Shown here: piece after piece, positions 53,029 through 64,000 of the stretch
How the letters are laid out: every line of letters starts with the position of its first letter
How positions within the stretch are numbered: the stretch's first letter is position 1
Assembly: GCF_013201665.1 (NCBI RefSeq)
Contig: NZ_CP053840.1
Span: 2,852,001-2,916,000 of the forward strand
From: Arcobacter venerupis
GTDB taxonomy: Bacteria > Campylobacterota > Campylobacteria > Campylobacterales > Arcobacteraceae
DNA: 64,000 bases
Reading direction: 5' to 3'
The notes under the pieces: generated by a model
Told to the model about the DNA's origin: nothing
Databases searched by the model: none
The model's input: only the letters and a program-made list of their open reading frames with translations
Position numbers and translations under genes: made by a program

Positions 53029-55229
53029 TTTGTAATCTCCAATTGAATCGTAAACTTAGCTCCAATATCTGTATTTGAAACAGTAATTGAACCTCCAATT
53101 TTATCTTCTATAATTAACCTTGCCATATATAATCCTATTCCATGTCCATCATTTTTTGTTGTGAAATATGGTTCGAATATTTTATCAATATACTTTTCAG
53201 GAATACCTTCTCCATTATCACAAATATCTATTTGAATCTTGTTATAAATATTTTTGATATTTATAACTATTTTTCCCCTTGATATTTTTTGTTCACTTTT
53301 TTTCTTAATTATTGATTCCTTTGCATTGTTTACAATATTTAATAAAATTTGCATAAATTCATTTTTATAACCTAATGTCATTAAATTTGTATTTTCTTCA
53401 ACAACAACTTTGACATCTACATAATTATATTTTATATTATGTCTAATAATTTCTAGCATTTCTTCAACAGATTCATTTATATCGAATACTATTTTTTGAG
53501 TGGAAGGCATTATAAATTTCTGAAAACTATTTATTGTTTCTGACATATATTTAACTTGAAACATAATGTCATTTATACAGTTATTCGTTTCTTCCACACT
53601 AATTACATCACTATATAGTTTCTCTTGTACTATTGTCGCTATTTCAACTAAAGGCGTTTTCCATTGATGAGCGATAGATGAAAAAATTTCTCCAATTTCT
53701 GCTAATTTTGACTGTTGAATAATAAACTCTTGATGTTTTCTTTTTTCAGCTATGGCTTGTTTTTCTTTTGTAATATCTGTAAAAACAGTTACAGTACCTT
53801 TTGTTTTAAAAATATTTTCTTTATAATTTGTTTGAGTAACCAAATATATATATTCTTTACCTTTTTCATCTTTTACAGTTATCTGATTTTCTTCATTTAA
53901 AAAACTGTTAATTAAGTGTGTAAAAGTATTACCTACTAAATTATATTTATTATTTTCAATATAATCTTTTAATTTTTTTCCTTTTATTTTAGGACATGGT
54001 AAATCCATAAAATCACAGAATTTAGAATTTGAATCAACTACTCTACCTTTATCATCTTGCCAAACAATAGGTGATTCAATTGAATTTAGTAATACTTTAT
54101 CAAACTCCATTCTTTGTTTTAATAGTTTTGTATTTTTTACTCTAAGATAGATATTGTGGATTAATCCTAAAATTAAAAATAGTAAAAAAGGAGATAATAA
54201 AAATACAAAATCAACAAATTGTCTATATTTATCAAGAAAATTTACAGGTACATTTATATATTCAAATTCATTTTTTAATATTTCAGGGTTTAAATTATAT
54301 TTTTTTATTTTTTTATAATCAAAAATATATTTGTAATCTTTATAAACTTTTATAAAAGGAACCATCGAATTATTATTTAGAATATTTAAAATGTCTTTAC
54401 CAGCTTCTATTCCTAAATCATTAATAGAAACTAATTTTCCTCCCAAAGAACCTTTGCCAAGGAATAAAGTATCTGTTGAAAATATAGGTATTTTACAGGA
54501 TTCAATCATCTCAGCTATTTCACTATTTTTATATAATTTCCCATCTTTATCATTGTAAAATCTTATAAAAAAGATTGCTTCATTAGGTACATATTTAGAA
54601 AATTTTTTTTCTAGTTCTTCAATTGTAGAAGTTCGAATGTATTCAATTTCCATTTTATTATTTAACTTATTTATAGTATTTAAAATAAAAGGTTCTGAAT
54701 CATCTCCATTTCCACTTTTATCATTTATTATATATAGCTTTTTTATATTTGGCATTAGTTTATAAATTATTTTAGATGTATCATCAATCGCTCGTTCTTC
54801 TATTAAACCTGAAACTTTTGTTTTCAAATTATATTTATCTACTTCTTGTTGTGAATATTGTTCAATTCCAATAAAATAAACTAATTCATCAGTAAATAAT
54901 TCATCATAATTTTCAAGAATAAATTCATAAGCAAATTTATCCACTGCAACAACTAAATCATATTTTCTATTTAAAAGTTGGAGTTTATATAAATCTTTTA
55001 ATTTTTGATTATATGTTGGCGAAGAAATTCTTTTAGAATCCATATATAAGATTGTAGTATTAATTTTAGTGCCATATGTAGAATTTTCAATTCCACTTAT
55101 TACATTATCACTCCATTGAAAACCTCTATGATAAGAATTAATTATCAAAACATCTTTATTATCAGTTCCAAACAAATTGCAACTAGATATAACAGTTAAA
55201 AAAAATACTAAAAAAAATCCAAACTTCAT
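53025..55229 (-). CDS. Histidine kinase 2 with periplasmic binding-protein sensor
   Basis: 734 residues, the same architecture as kinase 1: signal peptide, binding-protein-like sensor (DVLIINSYHRGFQWSDN, VYFIGIEQYSQQ, LGKGSLGGKLVSINDLG), transmembrane helix at about 340-360, PAS, H box SIAHQWKTPLVEI, N box NIVNNAKESI, G boxes DNGEGIPE and GHGIGLYMA. The sensors are diverged more than the kinase halves, so the two probably see different ligands while sharing an ancestor. Confidence 0.9.
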   Translation of the reverse strand: MKFGFFLVFFLTVISSCNLFGTDNKDVLIINSYHRGFQWSDNVISGIENSTYGTKINTTILYMDSKRISSPTYNQKLKDLYKLQLLNRKYDLVVAVDKFAYEFILENYDELFTDELVYFIGIEQYSQQEVDKYNLKTKVSGLIEERAIDDTSKIIYKLMPNIKKLYIINDKSGNGDDSEPFILNTINKLNNKMEIEYIRTSTIEELEKKFSKYVPNEAIFFIRFYNDKDGKLYKNSEIAEMIESCKIPIFSTDTLFLGKGSLGGKLVSINDLGIEAGKDILNILNNNSMVPFIKVYKDYKYIFDYKKIKKYNLNPEILKNEFEYINVPVNFLDKYRQFVDFVFLLSPFLLFLILGLIHNIYLRVKNTKLLKQRMEFDKVLLNSIESPIVWQDDKGRVVDSNSKFCDFMDLPCPKIKGKKLKDYIENNKYNLVGNTFTHLINSFLNEENQITVKDEKGKEYIYLVTQTNYKENIFKTKGTVTVFTDITKEKQAIAEKRKHQEFIIQQSKLAEIGEIFSSIAHQWKTPLVEIATIVQEKLYSDVISVEETNNCINDIMFQVKYMSETINSFQKFIMPSTQKIVFDINESVEEMLEIIRHNIKYNYVDVKVVVEENTNLMTLGYKNEFMQILLNIVNNAKESIIKKKSEQKISRGKIVINIKNIYNKIQIDICDNGEGIPEKYIDKIFEPYFTTKNDGHGIGLYMARLIIEDKIGGSITVSNTDIGAKFTIQLEITK

Positions 55230-55304
55230 TTCATTCCCTACTTATAATTGTGTATTTTAACGTAACAACCAATAGAAAGAAGTGAAAAACCTCTTTCTAT
55301 ATCT

Positions 55305-56366
<1,062 letters not shown>

Positions 56367-56420
56367 TTAAATTTTAATTAGAAGGTTTTGTAATTATTCA
56401 AAGCCTATAAGATTAAAACT

Positions 56421-56446
56421 TTCGTGTAAGAATAAACTTACACGAA
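56421..56446. terminator. Hairpin terminator after dcuA
   Basis: TTCGTGTAAG pairs with CTTACACGAA around AATAAA; on the reverse strand it follows the dcuA stop and is trailed by AGTTTTAAT. Asparaginase may thus have its own promoter in the rest of this gap. Confidence 0.65.
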
Positions 56447-56463
56447 GTAAATAGCTTTTCTAT

Positions 56464-57765
56464 TTAAAGTATCATTCCAGATACGATGAATCCAAATACA
56501 ACACTTAATGTAATTGCAAGAACACCAGGAACAATAAAGGGGTGATTAAATACTAATTTTCCAATTCTTGTAGATCCTGTATCATCCATTTCAACTGCTG
56601 CTAATAATGTAGGATAAGTTGGTAATACAAATAATGCACTAACTGCTGCAAATGATGCAATAGCTGTTGTAGGATCTACACCTAATGCTAATGCTGCTGG
56701 CATTAATGCTTTTGTAGTTGCACCTTGAGAATATAAAAGCATACTTGCAAAGAATAGTGTTACAGCTAATAGCCAAGGATATTGACTTAATAATGTACTT
56801 GCAAAATCTTTAATTTCATTAATATGAGCATCAACAAATGTTGTACCTAACCAAGCAACACCCAAAACACATATACAAGCACTCATACCAGATTTAAATG
56901 TTGATGCACTAATAATTTTACTAGTATCAACTTTTGCGAATAATACAATCAATGTTGCACATGCCAACATAAATACCATAATTGCTTCATTTCTTGGCAA
57001 TGTTGGATTAGTTATAATCCCTATTTTATCACTGATTAATGTTGAATAAGTAACCACTGAGAATATAGTTATACAAAAAATAGCAACTGAAAGTTTTGCA
57101 CCTTTTTTTATTTCTACTATATTTTCACCTCTTAATTTAACTAATCCTTTTTTCATTCTATCTTGATAAACAGGATCATCTTTTAAGTCTTTTCCTAAAT
57201 AATTACTTACAAACGCAGTAATCATACAAGCAGCAAATGTTGTTGGAATTACAATCGCTAATAATTCAATATAACCAACACCTAAAGGTTCTAAAATACC
57301 ACTAAAAAATACAACTGCCGCAGAAATTGGAGATGCTGTAATCGCAATTTGTGATGCAACAACCGCAACACCTAATGGTCTTGATGGTCGAATACCTTGT
57401 TCTTTTGCAACTTCAGCAATAACAGGTAAAGTAGCATACGCAGTATGCCCTGTACCTGCAAGCAGTGTCATGAAATATGTAACTGCTGGTGCTAAATATG
57501 TAATCTGTTTAGGATTTTTTCTTAAAATCTTTTCAGCAATACTAACCATATAATCAAGTCCACCAGCAACTTGCATCGCAGCAATTGCTGCGATTACTGA
57601 CATAATAATTAAGATTACGTCAATAGGAACACTTCCTGGTTTAAGACCAAAAAATAAACATAATACAAGTACACCTAATCCACCTGCATAACCAATACCA
57701 ATACCACCCATTCTTGCACCTAAAAATATAGATACCAACACAACTGCTATTTCTAAAATTAACAT
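56464..57765 (-). CDS. dcuA: C4-dicarboxylate transporter DcuA
   Basis: 433 residues, about ten to twelve transmembrane helices, close to E. coli DcuA throughout: IFLGARMGGIGIGYAGG, AAMQVAGGLDYMV, ATLPVIAEVAKEQGI, ITASPISAAVV and LPTYPTLLAAVEMDDTG. It exchanges aspartate or fumarate for succinate across the inner membrane. It lies 34 bases after aspA, so the two are co-transcribed. Confidence 0.96.
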   Translation of the reverse strand: MLILEIAVVLVSIFLGARMGGIGIGYAGGLGVLVLCLFFGLKPGSVPIDVILIIMSVIAAIAAMQVAGGLDYMVSIAEKILRKNPKQITYLAPAVTYFMTLLAGTGHTAYATLPVIAEVAKEQGIRPSRPLGVAVVASQIAITASPISAAVVFFSGILEPLGVGYIELLAIVIPTTFAACMITAFVSNYLGKDLKDDPVYQDRMKKGLVKLRGENIVEIKKGAKLSVAIFCITIFSVVTYSTLISDKIGIITNPTLPRNEAIMVFMLACATLIVLFAKVDTSKIISASTFKSGMSACICVLGVAWLGTTFVDAHINEIKDFASTLLSQYPWLLAVTLFFASMLLYSQGATTKALMPAALALGVDPTTAIASFAAVSALFVLPTYPTLLAAVEMDDTGSTRIGKLVFNHPFIVPGVLAITLSVVFGFIVSGMIL

Positions 57766-57799
57766 AATGTCTCCTTTTTGTTATTCAGATACGTGATAA

Positions 57800-59203
57800 T
57801 TAACTATTAATACATCTAGGTTTAATCATATTTTCTGGTTTTATAATGTCTTCTAATTCGTCTACTGTTAATAATTTTTTTTCTAATATAAGTTCATATA
57901 CAGATTTTCCAGTTTCTAATGCTTCTTTTGCAACATTTGTTGAGTTTTCATAGCCAATATATGGATTTAACGCAGTTACTAATCCAATACTATTTAAAAC
58001 TAAATTTCTACAATGTTCTTCATTTGCTGTAATCCCATCAATACATTTAGTAGATAAAGTTTCAAAAGCTTTTATCATCATATTCATTGAATTAAATAAG
58101 TTATATGCTATTACTGGTTCGAATACATTTAATTGTAATTGTCCACCTTCACTAGCCATTGTAATAGTAACATCTGCACCAATTACTTGGAAAGCTACTT
58201 GATTTACAACTTCAGGGATAACAGGATTAACTTTTCCTGGCATAATTGATGAACCCGGTTGCATTGCTGGTAGATTAATTTCATTAAATCCAGTTCTTGG
58301 ACCTGAACTTAATAATCTTAAATCGTTACAAATTTTAGAAATTTTAGTAGCAACTCTTTTTAATACTCCAGAAATTTGTACATATGCACCTGTGTCTTGA
58401 GTAGCTTCAATTAAGTCTTTTGCTGTAACAAAAGGTCTTCCTGTAACTTCTTGTAGTCTTTGTTCAACTTCATGTGCATAATCAGGATGAGAACAAATTC
58501 CAGTACCAATGGCTGTTGCTCCTAAATTCATCTCTCTTACTAATTGTTGAGATTCAATTAATCTTTGAATATCTTCACCAATCATTGTTGCATATGAGTT
58601 AAATTCTTGTCCTAATGTCATAGGTACAGCATCTTGTAACTGTGTTCTTCCCATTTTAATTACATCTTTAAATTCATCCGCTTTTCTTGCAAAAGATTTT
58701 TGCATGATTTTCATTGAATCTGTTAATTCATAAATTTTTTCAAATAATGCAATTCTGAATGCTGTTGGATATGAATCATTAGTTGATTGTGATTTATTTA
58801 CATCATTATTTGGATGTAAGAATTGATATTCACCTTTTTTATGACCAAGTAATTCTAAAGCTCTGTTTGCAATAACTTCATTTGCATTCATATTAACAGA
58901 AGTACCAGCTCCACCTTGAATCATATCAACTACAAATTGGTCATGTAAAGCTCCACCAATTATCTCATCACAAGCTTCACAAATTGCACTTTTTTTATGT
59001 TCATCTAATAAACCTAAATTAAAATTAGCAAGAGCTGTCGCTTTTTTAACTTTTGCTAATGATGCAATAAATGTAGGAAATTGTGATAAAGTCACACCTG
59101 TAATATTAAAATTTTCTTGGGCTCTTTTCGTTTGTACACCATAATATACATCGTTAGAAATTTCTCTTTCACCAAGTAAATCATGTTCCATTCTTTTTGT
59201 CAT
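57800..59203 (-). CDS. aspA: Aspartate ammonia-lyase
   Basis: 467 residues, the usual length. Signature GSSIMPGKVNPVIPEVVNQ, also TNDSYPTAFRI and GRTQLQDAVPMT. AspA turns aspartate into fumarate and ammonia in the cytoplasm. With DcuA and fumarate reductase nearby, it supplies both nitrogen and an electron acceptor. The start is MTKRMEHDLLGER; a later ATG (MEHDLLGE) is possible. Confidence 0.96.
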   Translation of the reverse strand: MTKRMEHDLLGEREISNDVYYGVQTKRAQENFNITGVTLSQFPTFIASLAKVKKATALANFNLGLLDEHKKSAICEACDEIIGGALHDQFVVDMIQGGAGTSVNMNANEVIANRALELLGHKKGEYQFLHPNNDVNKSQSTNDSYPTAFRIALFEKIYELTDSMKIMQKSFARKADEFKDVIKMGRTQLQDAVPMTLGQEFNSYATMIGEDIQRLIESQQLVREMNLGATAIGTGICSHPDYAHEVEQRLQEVTGRPFVTAKDLIEATQDTGAYVQISGVLKRVATKISKICNDLRLLSSGPRTGFNEINLPAMQPGSSIMPGKVNPVIPEVVNQVAFQVIGADVTITMASEGGQLQLNVFEPVIAYNLFNSMNMMIKAFETLSTKCIDGITANEEHCRNLVLNSIGLVTALNPYIGYENSTNVAKEALETGKSVYELILEKKLLTVDELEDIIKPENMIKPRCINS

Positions 59204-59444
59204 TTCGAATCCTTCAATTTAAATTTTAAGAAACATAAACTCTCTATATTTTCTTATCTAAAGGAATTTTAATCCTACTAAATGAACTAAAAGTGACCTT
59301 TTCGACAAATTATATAAATTTATAAAATTTATAACATCAAATTATATTTATCAGTAGGAAAAGTGATTTATTGGGGGAGTAAGTCTTATTTAAAAGTATA
59401 TTTTTAGAGAAAATATTTATAAGTATATGTTTATTTTATTGCGA
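59204..59444. promoter_or_regulatory. aspA upstream region
   Basis: No gene. On the reverse strand a TATAAT lies at 59309-59314, about 100 bases above the aspA start, giving a long leader. An AGTGACCTTTTCGAC segment next to it might be a regulator site, but I recognise no consensus. Confidence 0.35.
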
Positions 59445-59480
59445 TTTTAACCACAAAGGAAGACTCCTTTGTAGTTAAAA
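59445..59480. terminator. Hairpin terminator after the chemoreceptor gene
   Basis: TTTTAACCACAAAGGA pairs with TCCTTTGTAGTTAAAA, 15 of 16 pairs matched, around AGAC, with T7 on the right. Confidence 0.7.
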
Positions 59481-59485
59481 TTTTT

Positions 59486-61618
59486 TTATTCATCAATATT
59501 TTCTATAAATCTTTTTTCATTTACAGAATCTAAAATTTTTTTAGCAATATTTGCTGTATGAATAGCAATATCATGTGTTTTTGTAGCTACAGAAGCATTA
59601 TTTTGTGTTTGTTGATCTAATTTATTAACGACATCATTTATTTGTTCAATACTTAACTTCTGTTCGTGAGATGATTCAGAAATATTCTGAATGATTTTTT
59701 CTGTTTTAATTAAATTTTCTTTTAAATTAGAGTATCCATTTATCATTGCATCTGTGGTTTTTTTACCATCATTAGCTTTAATTGTTGCATTTTCAACTAA
59801 TTCTTTAATTTCTTTTGCTGCTTCTGCACTTCGTGAAGCTAAGTTACGAACCTCTTGTGCAACAACTGCAAAACCTTTACCTACTTCTCCAGCTGTTGCA
59901 GCTTCAACAGCTGCATTTAGAGATAGGATATTTGTTTGAAAAGCAATTTGATCTATCACCTTAATTGCATCTGATATAGATTTTGTTTGTTCATTAATTT
60001 GATTCATTGATTCAACACTTGAATTTGCAAGTTCTTGTCCTATATTAATAGACTTAGATAACTCATCAGAATATTTAACCATTGTTGCTATACTTTGAGT
60101 ATTACTGATTATTGTAGATGTAATTTCTTCTAAAGAGGCTGCTGTTTCCTCTAAAGAAACAGCTGTATTGTTAGAAGATCTATTTAAAATATCAACATTT
60201 GCAAGTAGATCTTCTGAACTTTCATTTAAAGACAATCCATTCATTTTATTTTCTTGTAACATTTTATTAATAATATGACTCAAATCATTTAAACCTATTG
60301 AAATATTACCAGTAGGACTTTTAATATTATTCGTAAAATCTAATTGTGAATAATTTTTTAATGACTCTAAAATACAATTGATGTCTTTATCCACATTATT
60401 ACTTATTGTTTTTATCATTTCATTAAAAATTTCTTTTAATTCATTTAATGATTTATTTGAAGTTGAACTCTCAACAAAAACATCTAATCTACCTTCATTG
60501 ATTATTTTTACAACATCTTTAACATTATTTATAAATTTTCTGTCTTTTTCTAAATTGTACTCAACTAATTCCATCTCTTTATCAATTATTTTTGCCATAT
60601 TCTCGAATTCATCATTTGAAGTAATATTTAATTTTGTAATATTTTCTTCTTCACCTTTTAGATATTTAAAGAAATTAAATAATCCATTTTCAAGAATTTT
60701 TAAAGGTTTTAATGCTTTTAATAAAGATAGATATATGAATAAAAGTATAACAATTAACAATATTATATAAAGCATTATGTCGTGAATAATATTTTTGGTA
60801 ATATCAGTAAAAATAGATTCTTTATCTAATTCAACTACTAAATACCAAGAAACAACTGGAATTTTACTATAAGCTGCAATTCTTTCAATATCATTTTCTA
60901 TTGCTTGCCCAAAATCATTATCTAATTCTGTTTTGATTTGTTTGAAGATTATATTTTCTTTATTTAAGAGTTCTTTATTTTTATGAATTAATGTAGTGCC
61001 ATCTTCTGATAAAAGATATGCAAAGCCAAAATCTCCTATTTTTAAATTTAATATTGTATCAACTACCGTATCTAAAAATATATCTGCTCCAACAATTCCA
61101 ATAGTTACTCCATCTTTTTTTAAAGGTGCAAAAACTGTAATTATTAACCTTTTAGTTGTATTATCAATAAAAGGTTCAGTTACTCCAGCTTTATTTACTT
61201 CTATTGCTTTTTTGTACCAAGGTCTAAGCCTTGCATCATAATTTGTTTTTGCAATATTTTTTAATATTCCATTAGATTTAATTAAATCTCCATTTTCTTG
61301 TATTCCTACATAAGAACTTGCAAAAGCACCTGATTCTTCGGCTAATAACAATTTACTAATTAGAACTTTATTTGATATATCTAAATTTTCATCTACTATT
61401 CCATTTGTAACAGCTTCAATAATTCTAATTTTAGATTCTAAATAGCTATTAATAAATTTAGATGTATTTTGTGATAAATCAAGCTCTTTTTGTTTTATCA
61501 AACTATATTCTGCATTATATTTATTTTTTGTATTATAAAAACCAAGTATTAAGAAAGAACAAGAGATACTAACAAAAAGCAGTATTAATAATTTTGATTT
61601 TATATTATTAATTTTCAT
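59486..61618 (-). CDS. Methyl-accepting chemotaxis protein, amino-acid dCache type
   Basis: 710 residues. Transmembrane helices at about 8-28 and 280-302 enclose a dCache_1 domain. It shows Y127-x4-R132-x-W134-Y135 ([13 protein letters not shown]) and Asp179 (GIVGADIF), the pattern of the amino-acid-binding dCache motif described for PctA-like receptors. HAMP-like and signalling domains follow; the hairpin tip reads [20 protein letters not shown] and [15 protein letters not shown]. The neighbouring asparaginase, DcuA and aspartase suggest aspartate or asparagine as ligand. Confidence 0.9.
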   Translation of the reverse strand: MKINNIKSKLLILLFVSISCSFLILGFYNTKNKYNAEYSLIKQKELDLSQNTSKFINSYLESKIRIIEAVTNGIVDENLDISNKVLISKLLLAEESGAFASSYVGIQENGDLIKSNGILKNIAKTNYDARLRPWYKKAIEVNKAGVTEPFIDNTTKRLIITVFAPLKKDGVTIGIVGADIFLDTVVDTILNLKIGDFGFAYLLSEDGTTLIHKNKELLNKENIIFKQIKTELDNDFGQAIENDIERIAAYSKIPVVSWYLVVELDKESIFTDITKNIIHDIMLYIILLIVILLFIYLSLLKALKPLKILENGLFNFFKYLKGEEENITKLNITSNDEFENMAKIIDKEMELVEYNLEKDRKFINNVKDVVKIINEGRLDVFVESSTSNKSLNELKEIFNEMIKTISNNVDKDINCILESLKNYSQLDFTNNIKSPTGNISIGLNDLSHIINKMLQENKMNGLSLNESSEDLLANVDILNRSSNNTAVSLEETAASLEEITSTIISNTQSIATMVKYSDELSKSINIGQELANSSVESMNQINEQTKSISDAIKVIDQIAFQTNILSLNAAVEAATAGEVGKGFAVVAQEVRNLASRSAEAAKEIKELVENATIKANDGKKTTDAMINGYSNLKENLIKTEKIIQNISESSHEQKLSIEQINDVVNKLDQQTQNNASVATKTHDIAIHTANIAKKILDSVNEKRFIENIDE

Positions 61619-61667
61619 TTTTTTCCTTAAAAATACAAAGAACTATCATTCTTTGTATTTTTGTAAA

Positions 61668-62399
61668 TTATCTAAGTGCTACCAGTTTTCTTCTTAAGTA
61701 AGCGATTTTATTTTGTAATGGTAAGTGTTTTGGACAATGGTCTTCACACGCCATTAAAGACATACAACCAAATATTCCATTATCATCACCAATTAATTCA
61801 TAAAAATCTTCTGCACTTCTTTTATCATGTGGATCTACTTCAAATCTTGCAACTCTATTTAATCCAACAGGTCCCACAAAATCTGGTCTCATTAATGCTG
61901 TCCCACAAGAAGCAACACAAATACCACATTCAATACATCTATCTAATTCAAATGTCTCATTTGCTACATCTGGATCGATTCTATCTTCTAATTTTGAAAT
62001 GTTTACTTCATGGTCATTATGAATCCATGATTCAACTCTTTTTGACATACTATCCATCCATTTACCAGTATTAATAGATAAATCTTTGATTAGTTCAAAT
62101 GCAGGCATAGGCATTAATTGTAATTTACCACTTGGGTAATTAGCAATTAAAGTTCTACAAGCAAGAGTTGGTTTACCATTTACAACCATTCCACAACTTC
62201 CACAAATTCCAGCACGACAAACAAAGTCAAAAGATAAATCAGCATCAATTTCTTCTCTGATTTTTGTAAGTGCAATAAATAGTGTCATACCTGGAGTTTC
62301 TTCTAAATGATAATCAACAAAGTGAGGTTTAGAAACCTTACTTCTTGGATTGAATTTTAAAACTGATATTGTAATATCTCTACCTTTTTCAATACTCAT
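61668..62399 (-). CDS. frdB: Fumarate reductase iron-sulfur subunit
   Basis: 243 residues. [2Fe-2S] ligands in [10 protein letters not shown] with a later ACRTL; [4Fe-4S] and [3Fe-4S] ligands in [12 protein letters not shown] and [36 protein letters not shown] and the rest follow Wolinella succinogenes FrdB closely. It passes electrons from the quinol-oxidising subunit to FrdA. Its ATG overlaps the frdA stop by one base (TAATG). Confidence 0.94.
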   Translation of the reverse strand: MSIEKGRDITISVLKFNPRSKVSKPHFVDYHLEETPGMTLFIALTKIREEIDADLSFDFVCRAGICGSCGMVVNGKPTLACRTLIANYPSGKLQLMPMPAFELIKDLSINTGKWMDSMSKRVESWIHNDHEVNISKLEDRIDPDVANETFELDRCIECGICVASCGTALMRPDFVGPVGLNRVARFEVDPHDKRSAEDFYELIGDDNGIFGCMSLMACEDHCPKHLPLQNKIAYLRRKLVALR

Positions 62400-64000
62400 T
62401 ATAAATCTCCTACTCTTTCGTTTTTCTCTCTATAGTTCATTGGTAAATCAAATGGCATTAAAGCATGTTGGATTTCATGTCTATCTTTACCCTCTGCACT
62501 CATTCTTTCACTAATTTCATCAACTTGTGCTTGTCTTATTTCAGATAATTCATTTTCTATAATCATCCCTTTTGCACCATATCCTCTAAATGCAGGAGGC
62601 ATTTCCATAGTCATAATGTCAATTCCTTCATAATATATAGTTGGTTCTAAATCATCTGGATTTGCCCAAGAAGTAATAGTTCTATTTAACCAATTTGCAT
62701 CATCTCTTTTTAAGAAGTCTTCTCTATAGTGAGCACCTCTTGATTCTGTTCTATCCCTTGCACCTTTTGCCACACAAAGAGCAATTTTAAGCATTTTTGG
62801 AACTCTGTATGCTTCTTCAAGCTCTGGATTCCCAGCTCTTTCTTTTGATTTAACGCTGATATGTTTTGTTTTTCTAAGTAGTTCTTTTAACTCTTCAACA
62901 GCTTCAACTAAATTTTTTCCATTTCTAAAAATACCAACTTTTTCATCCATTAGCATTTGCATTCTATTTTTGATTCTAAAAATATCTTCATTACCTTTGT
63001 ATGCTAAAATTTCATCTAAATATTTATCTTGAGCTTCTAAAAATTTTCTTACTGTTGCTGTTGAAATATCAACTTCATTAGCTAAACAATAATCAGCAAA
63101 ATAATTTCCAATAATCATACCAGCAACAACTGTTTCAGAAACACTGTTTCCTCCAAGTCTATTAAATCCATGCATATCCCAACAAGAAGCTTCACCACAA
63201 GCAAATAAACCATTTAAAGTTTGTGATTCACCAGTTGGTTTTGTTCTAATTCCACCCATTGAGTAGTGTTGCATTGGAAGAACTGGTGCCCATCCTTTTT
63301 TACCCTCATCTGCTGGATCAATTCCATTAAAAATTTGGCAAATTTCTTGAACGTCTCTTAGATTTTTCTCAATATGCTCACGACCAAGAATAGAAATATC
63401 AAGCCAAATATGATCACCATATGGAGAAGGAACACCTTTACCATTTCTGATATGTTCAATCATTCTTCTTGAAACAACGTCTCTTGAAGCTAGTTCTTTT
63501 TTCTCAGGCTCATAATCTGGCATAAATCTATGACCATCAACGTCTCTTAAGATTCCACCATCTCCTCTACAACCCTCAGTTAATAAAATACCTGATGGTA
63601 CGATTGGTGTTGGGTGAAATTGTACTGCTTCCATATTTCCAAGTATTGCTACACCTGTTTCTAAAGCAATTGCAGCTCCTACTCCATCACAAATTACAGC
63701 ATTTGTAGTTTGTTTAAATACTCTACCATATCCACCAGTTGCGATACATGTACCTTTTGCAACATAAGCTTCTAATTCACCTGTAATTAAATCTCTTACA
63801 ATTGCTCCATAACATCTGTTGTTTTCATGGATAAGATTAATAGCTTCTTTTCTATCTCTAATGTCAACATTATGTTTTAAAGCTTCATTTGCAACACCAA
63901 ATAACATAGTATGTCCAGTTGCATCTGCTGTATAACAAGTTCTCCATTTTTTAGTTCCACCAAAGTCTCTTGATGTAATTAATCCATGTCTATCAGCATC
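62399..64000 (-). CDS. frdA: Fumarate reductase flavoprotein subunit, N-terminus beyond window
   Basis: The visible 533 residues run from [19 protein letters not shown] to the stop; the FAD-binding start and the covalent-FAD His lie outside. Catalytic and FAD segments seen: [45 protein letters not shown] and [13 protein letters not shown]. Similarity to Wolinella FrdA is high, but the C-terminus ends earlier, shortly after [14 protein letters not shown]. It reduces fumarate to succinate. A related methylmenaquinol:fumarate reductase is the alternative. Confidence 0.93.
   Translation of the reverse strand, partial: DADRHGLITSRDFGGTKKWRTCYTADATGHTMLFGVANEALKHNVDIRDRKEAINLIHENNRCYGAIVRDLITGELEAYVAKGTCIATGGYGRVFKQTTNAVICDGVGAAIALETGVAILGNMEAVQFHPTPIVPSGILLTEGCRGDGGILRDVDGHRFMPDYEPEKKELASRDVVSRRMIEHIRNGKGVPSPYGDHIWLDISILGREHIEKNLRDVQEICQIFNGIDPADEGKKGWAPVLPMQHYSMGGIRTKPTGESQTLNGLFACGEASCWDMHGFNRLGGNSVSETVVAGMIIGNYFADYCLANEVDISTATVRKFLEAQDKYLDEILAYKGNEDIFRIKNRMQMLMDEKVGIFRNGKNLVEAVEELKELLRKTKHISVKSKERAGNPELEEAYRVPKMLKIALCVAKGARDRTESRGAHYREDFLKRDDANWLNRTITSWANPDDLEPTIYYEGIDIMTMEMPPAFRGYGAKGMIIENELSEIRQAQVDEISERMSAEGKDRHEIQHALMPFDLPMNYREKNERVGDL

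Overview
The window is very AT-rich and reads as chromosome of an Arcobacter/Aliarcobacter-type member of the Campylobacterota (Epsilonproteobacteria). This rests on gene order and family content seen in the translations: ctpA next to purC, htrA followed by a CprRS-like two-component pair, an FrdB/FrdA pair of the Wolinella type, many large histidine kinases with an HQWR/HQWK box, and a split cobalamin pathway. The assignment is inferred from protein resemblance; no search was run.

Layout. 1-8.4 kb is core chromosome: purC (partial), ctpA, a YfgM-like/BamB-like pair, truD, a DksA-type zinc-finger gene, an ABC permease/ATPase operon with a cysteine-rich membrane protein, and a small lipoprotein. 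8.4-9.6 kb holds decayed genes: a histidine kinase remnant, a P4-type integrase remnant and a tRNA-Cys copy that has lost its 3' end. 9.63-24.85 kb is a genomic island in tRNA-Ser(UGA), bounded by a 63-nt exact direct repeat that ends in the anticodon loop. Two further copies of the core 'acctcgccgg' at 14.47 and 20.15 kb divide it into three blocks: (a) a six- to seven-gene operon of mostly unknown genes with a WYL regulator, (b) a satellite-like replication block (frameshifted tyrosine integrase, YccF protein, SF3 helicase, AEP primase, zinc-finger/HTH protein), and (c) a single 1230-residue STAND-like P-loop NTPase, the best candidate for an undescribed antiphage system. The block next to the intact tRNA-Ser also carries a complete tRNA-Cys.

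24.9-47.8 kb is chromosome again: tRNA-Leu, ilvD, htrA-cprR-cprS, cbiB with a cysteine-rich protein, an SDR/DUF2867 protein, an XRE regulator facing a sensor kinase across palindromic sites, cobQ, a second orphan kinase, a KAP NTPase, a fecI-fecR-fecA iron-uptake locus, and a cobalamin nucleotide-loop cluster (cobD, cobS, cobU, cobT, with a transglutaminase-like gene and marC among them).

47.8-64 kb is a dicarboxylate/aspartate respiration region. Two paralogous sensor-kinase/response-regulator pairs flank a DASS-family dicarboxylate transporter. Periplasmic asparaginase, DcuA, aspartase, a chemoreceptor with an amino-acid-binding dCache motif, and FrdB/FrdA follow. Read together: asparagine is cut to aspartate in the periplasm, aspartate enters by DcuA in exchange for succinate, AspA makes fumarate, and fumarate reductase uses it as electron acceptor.
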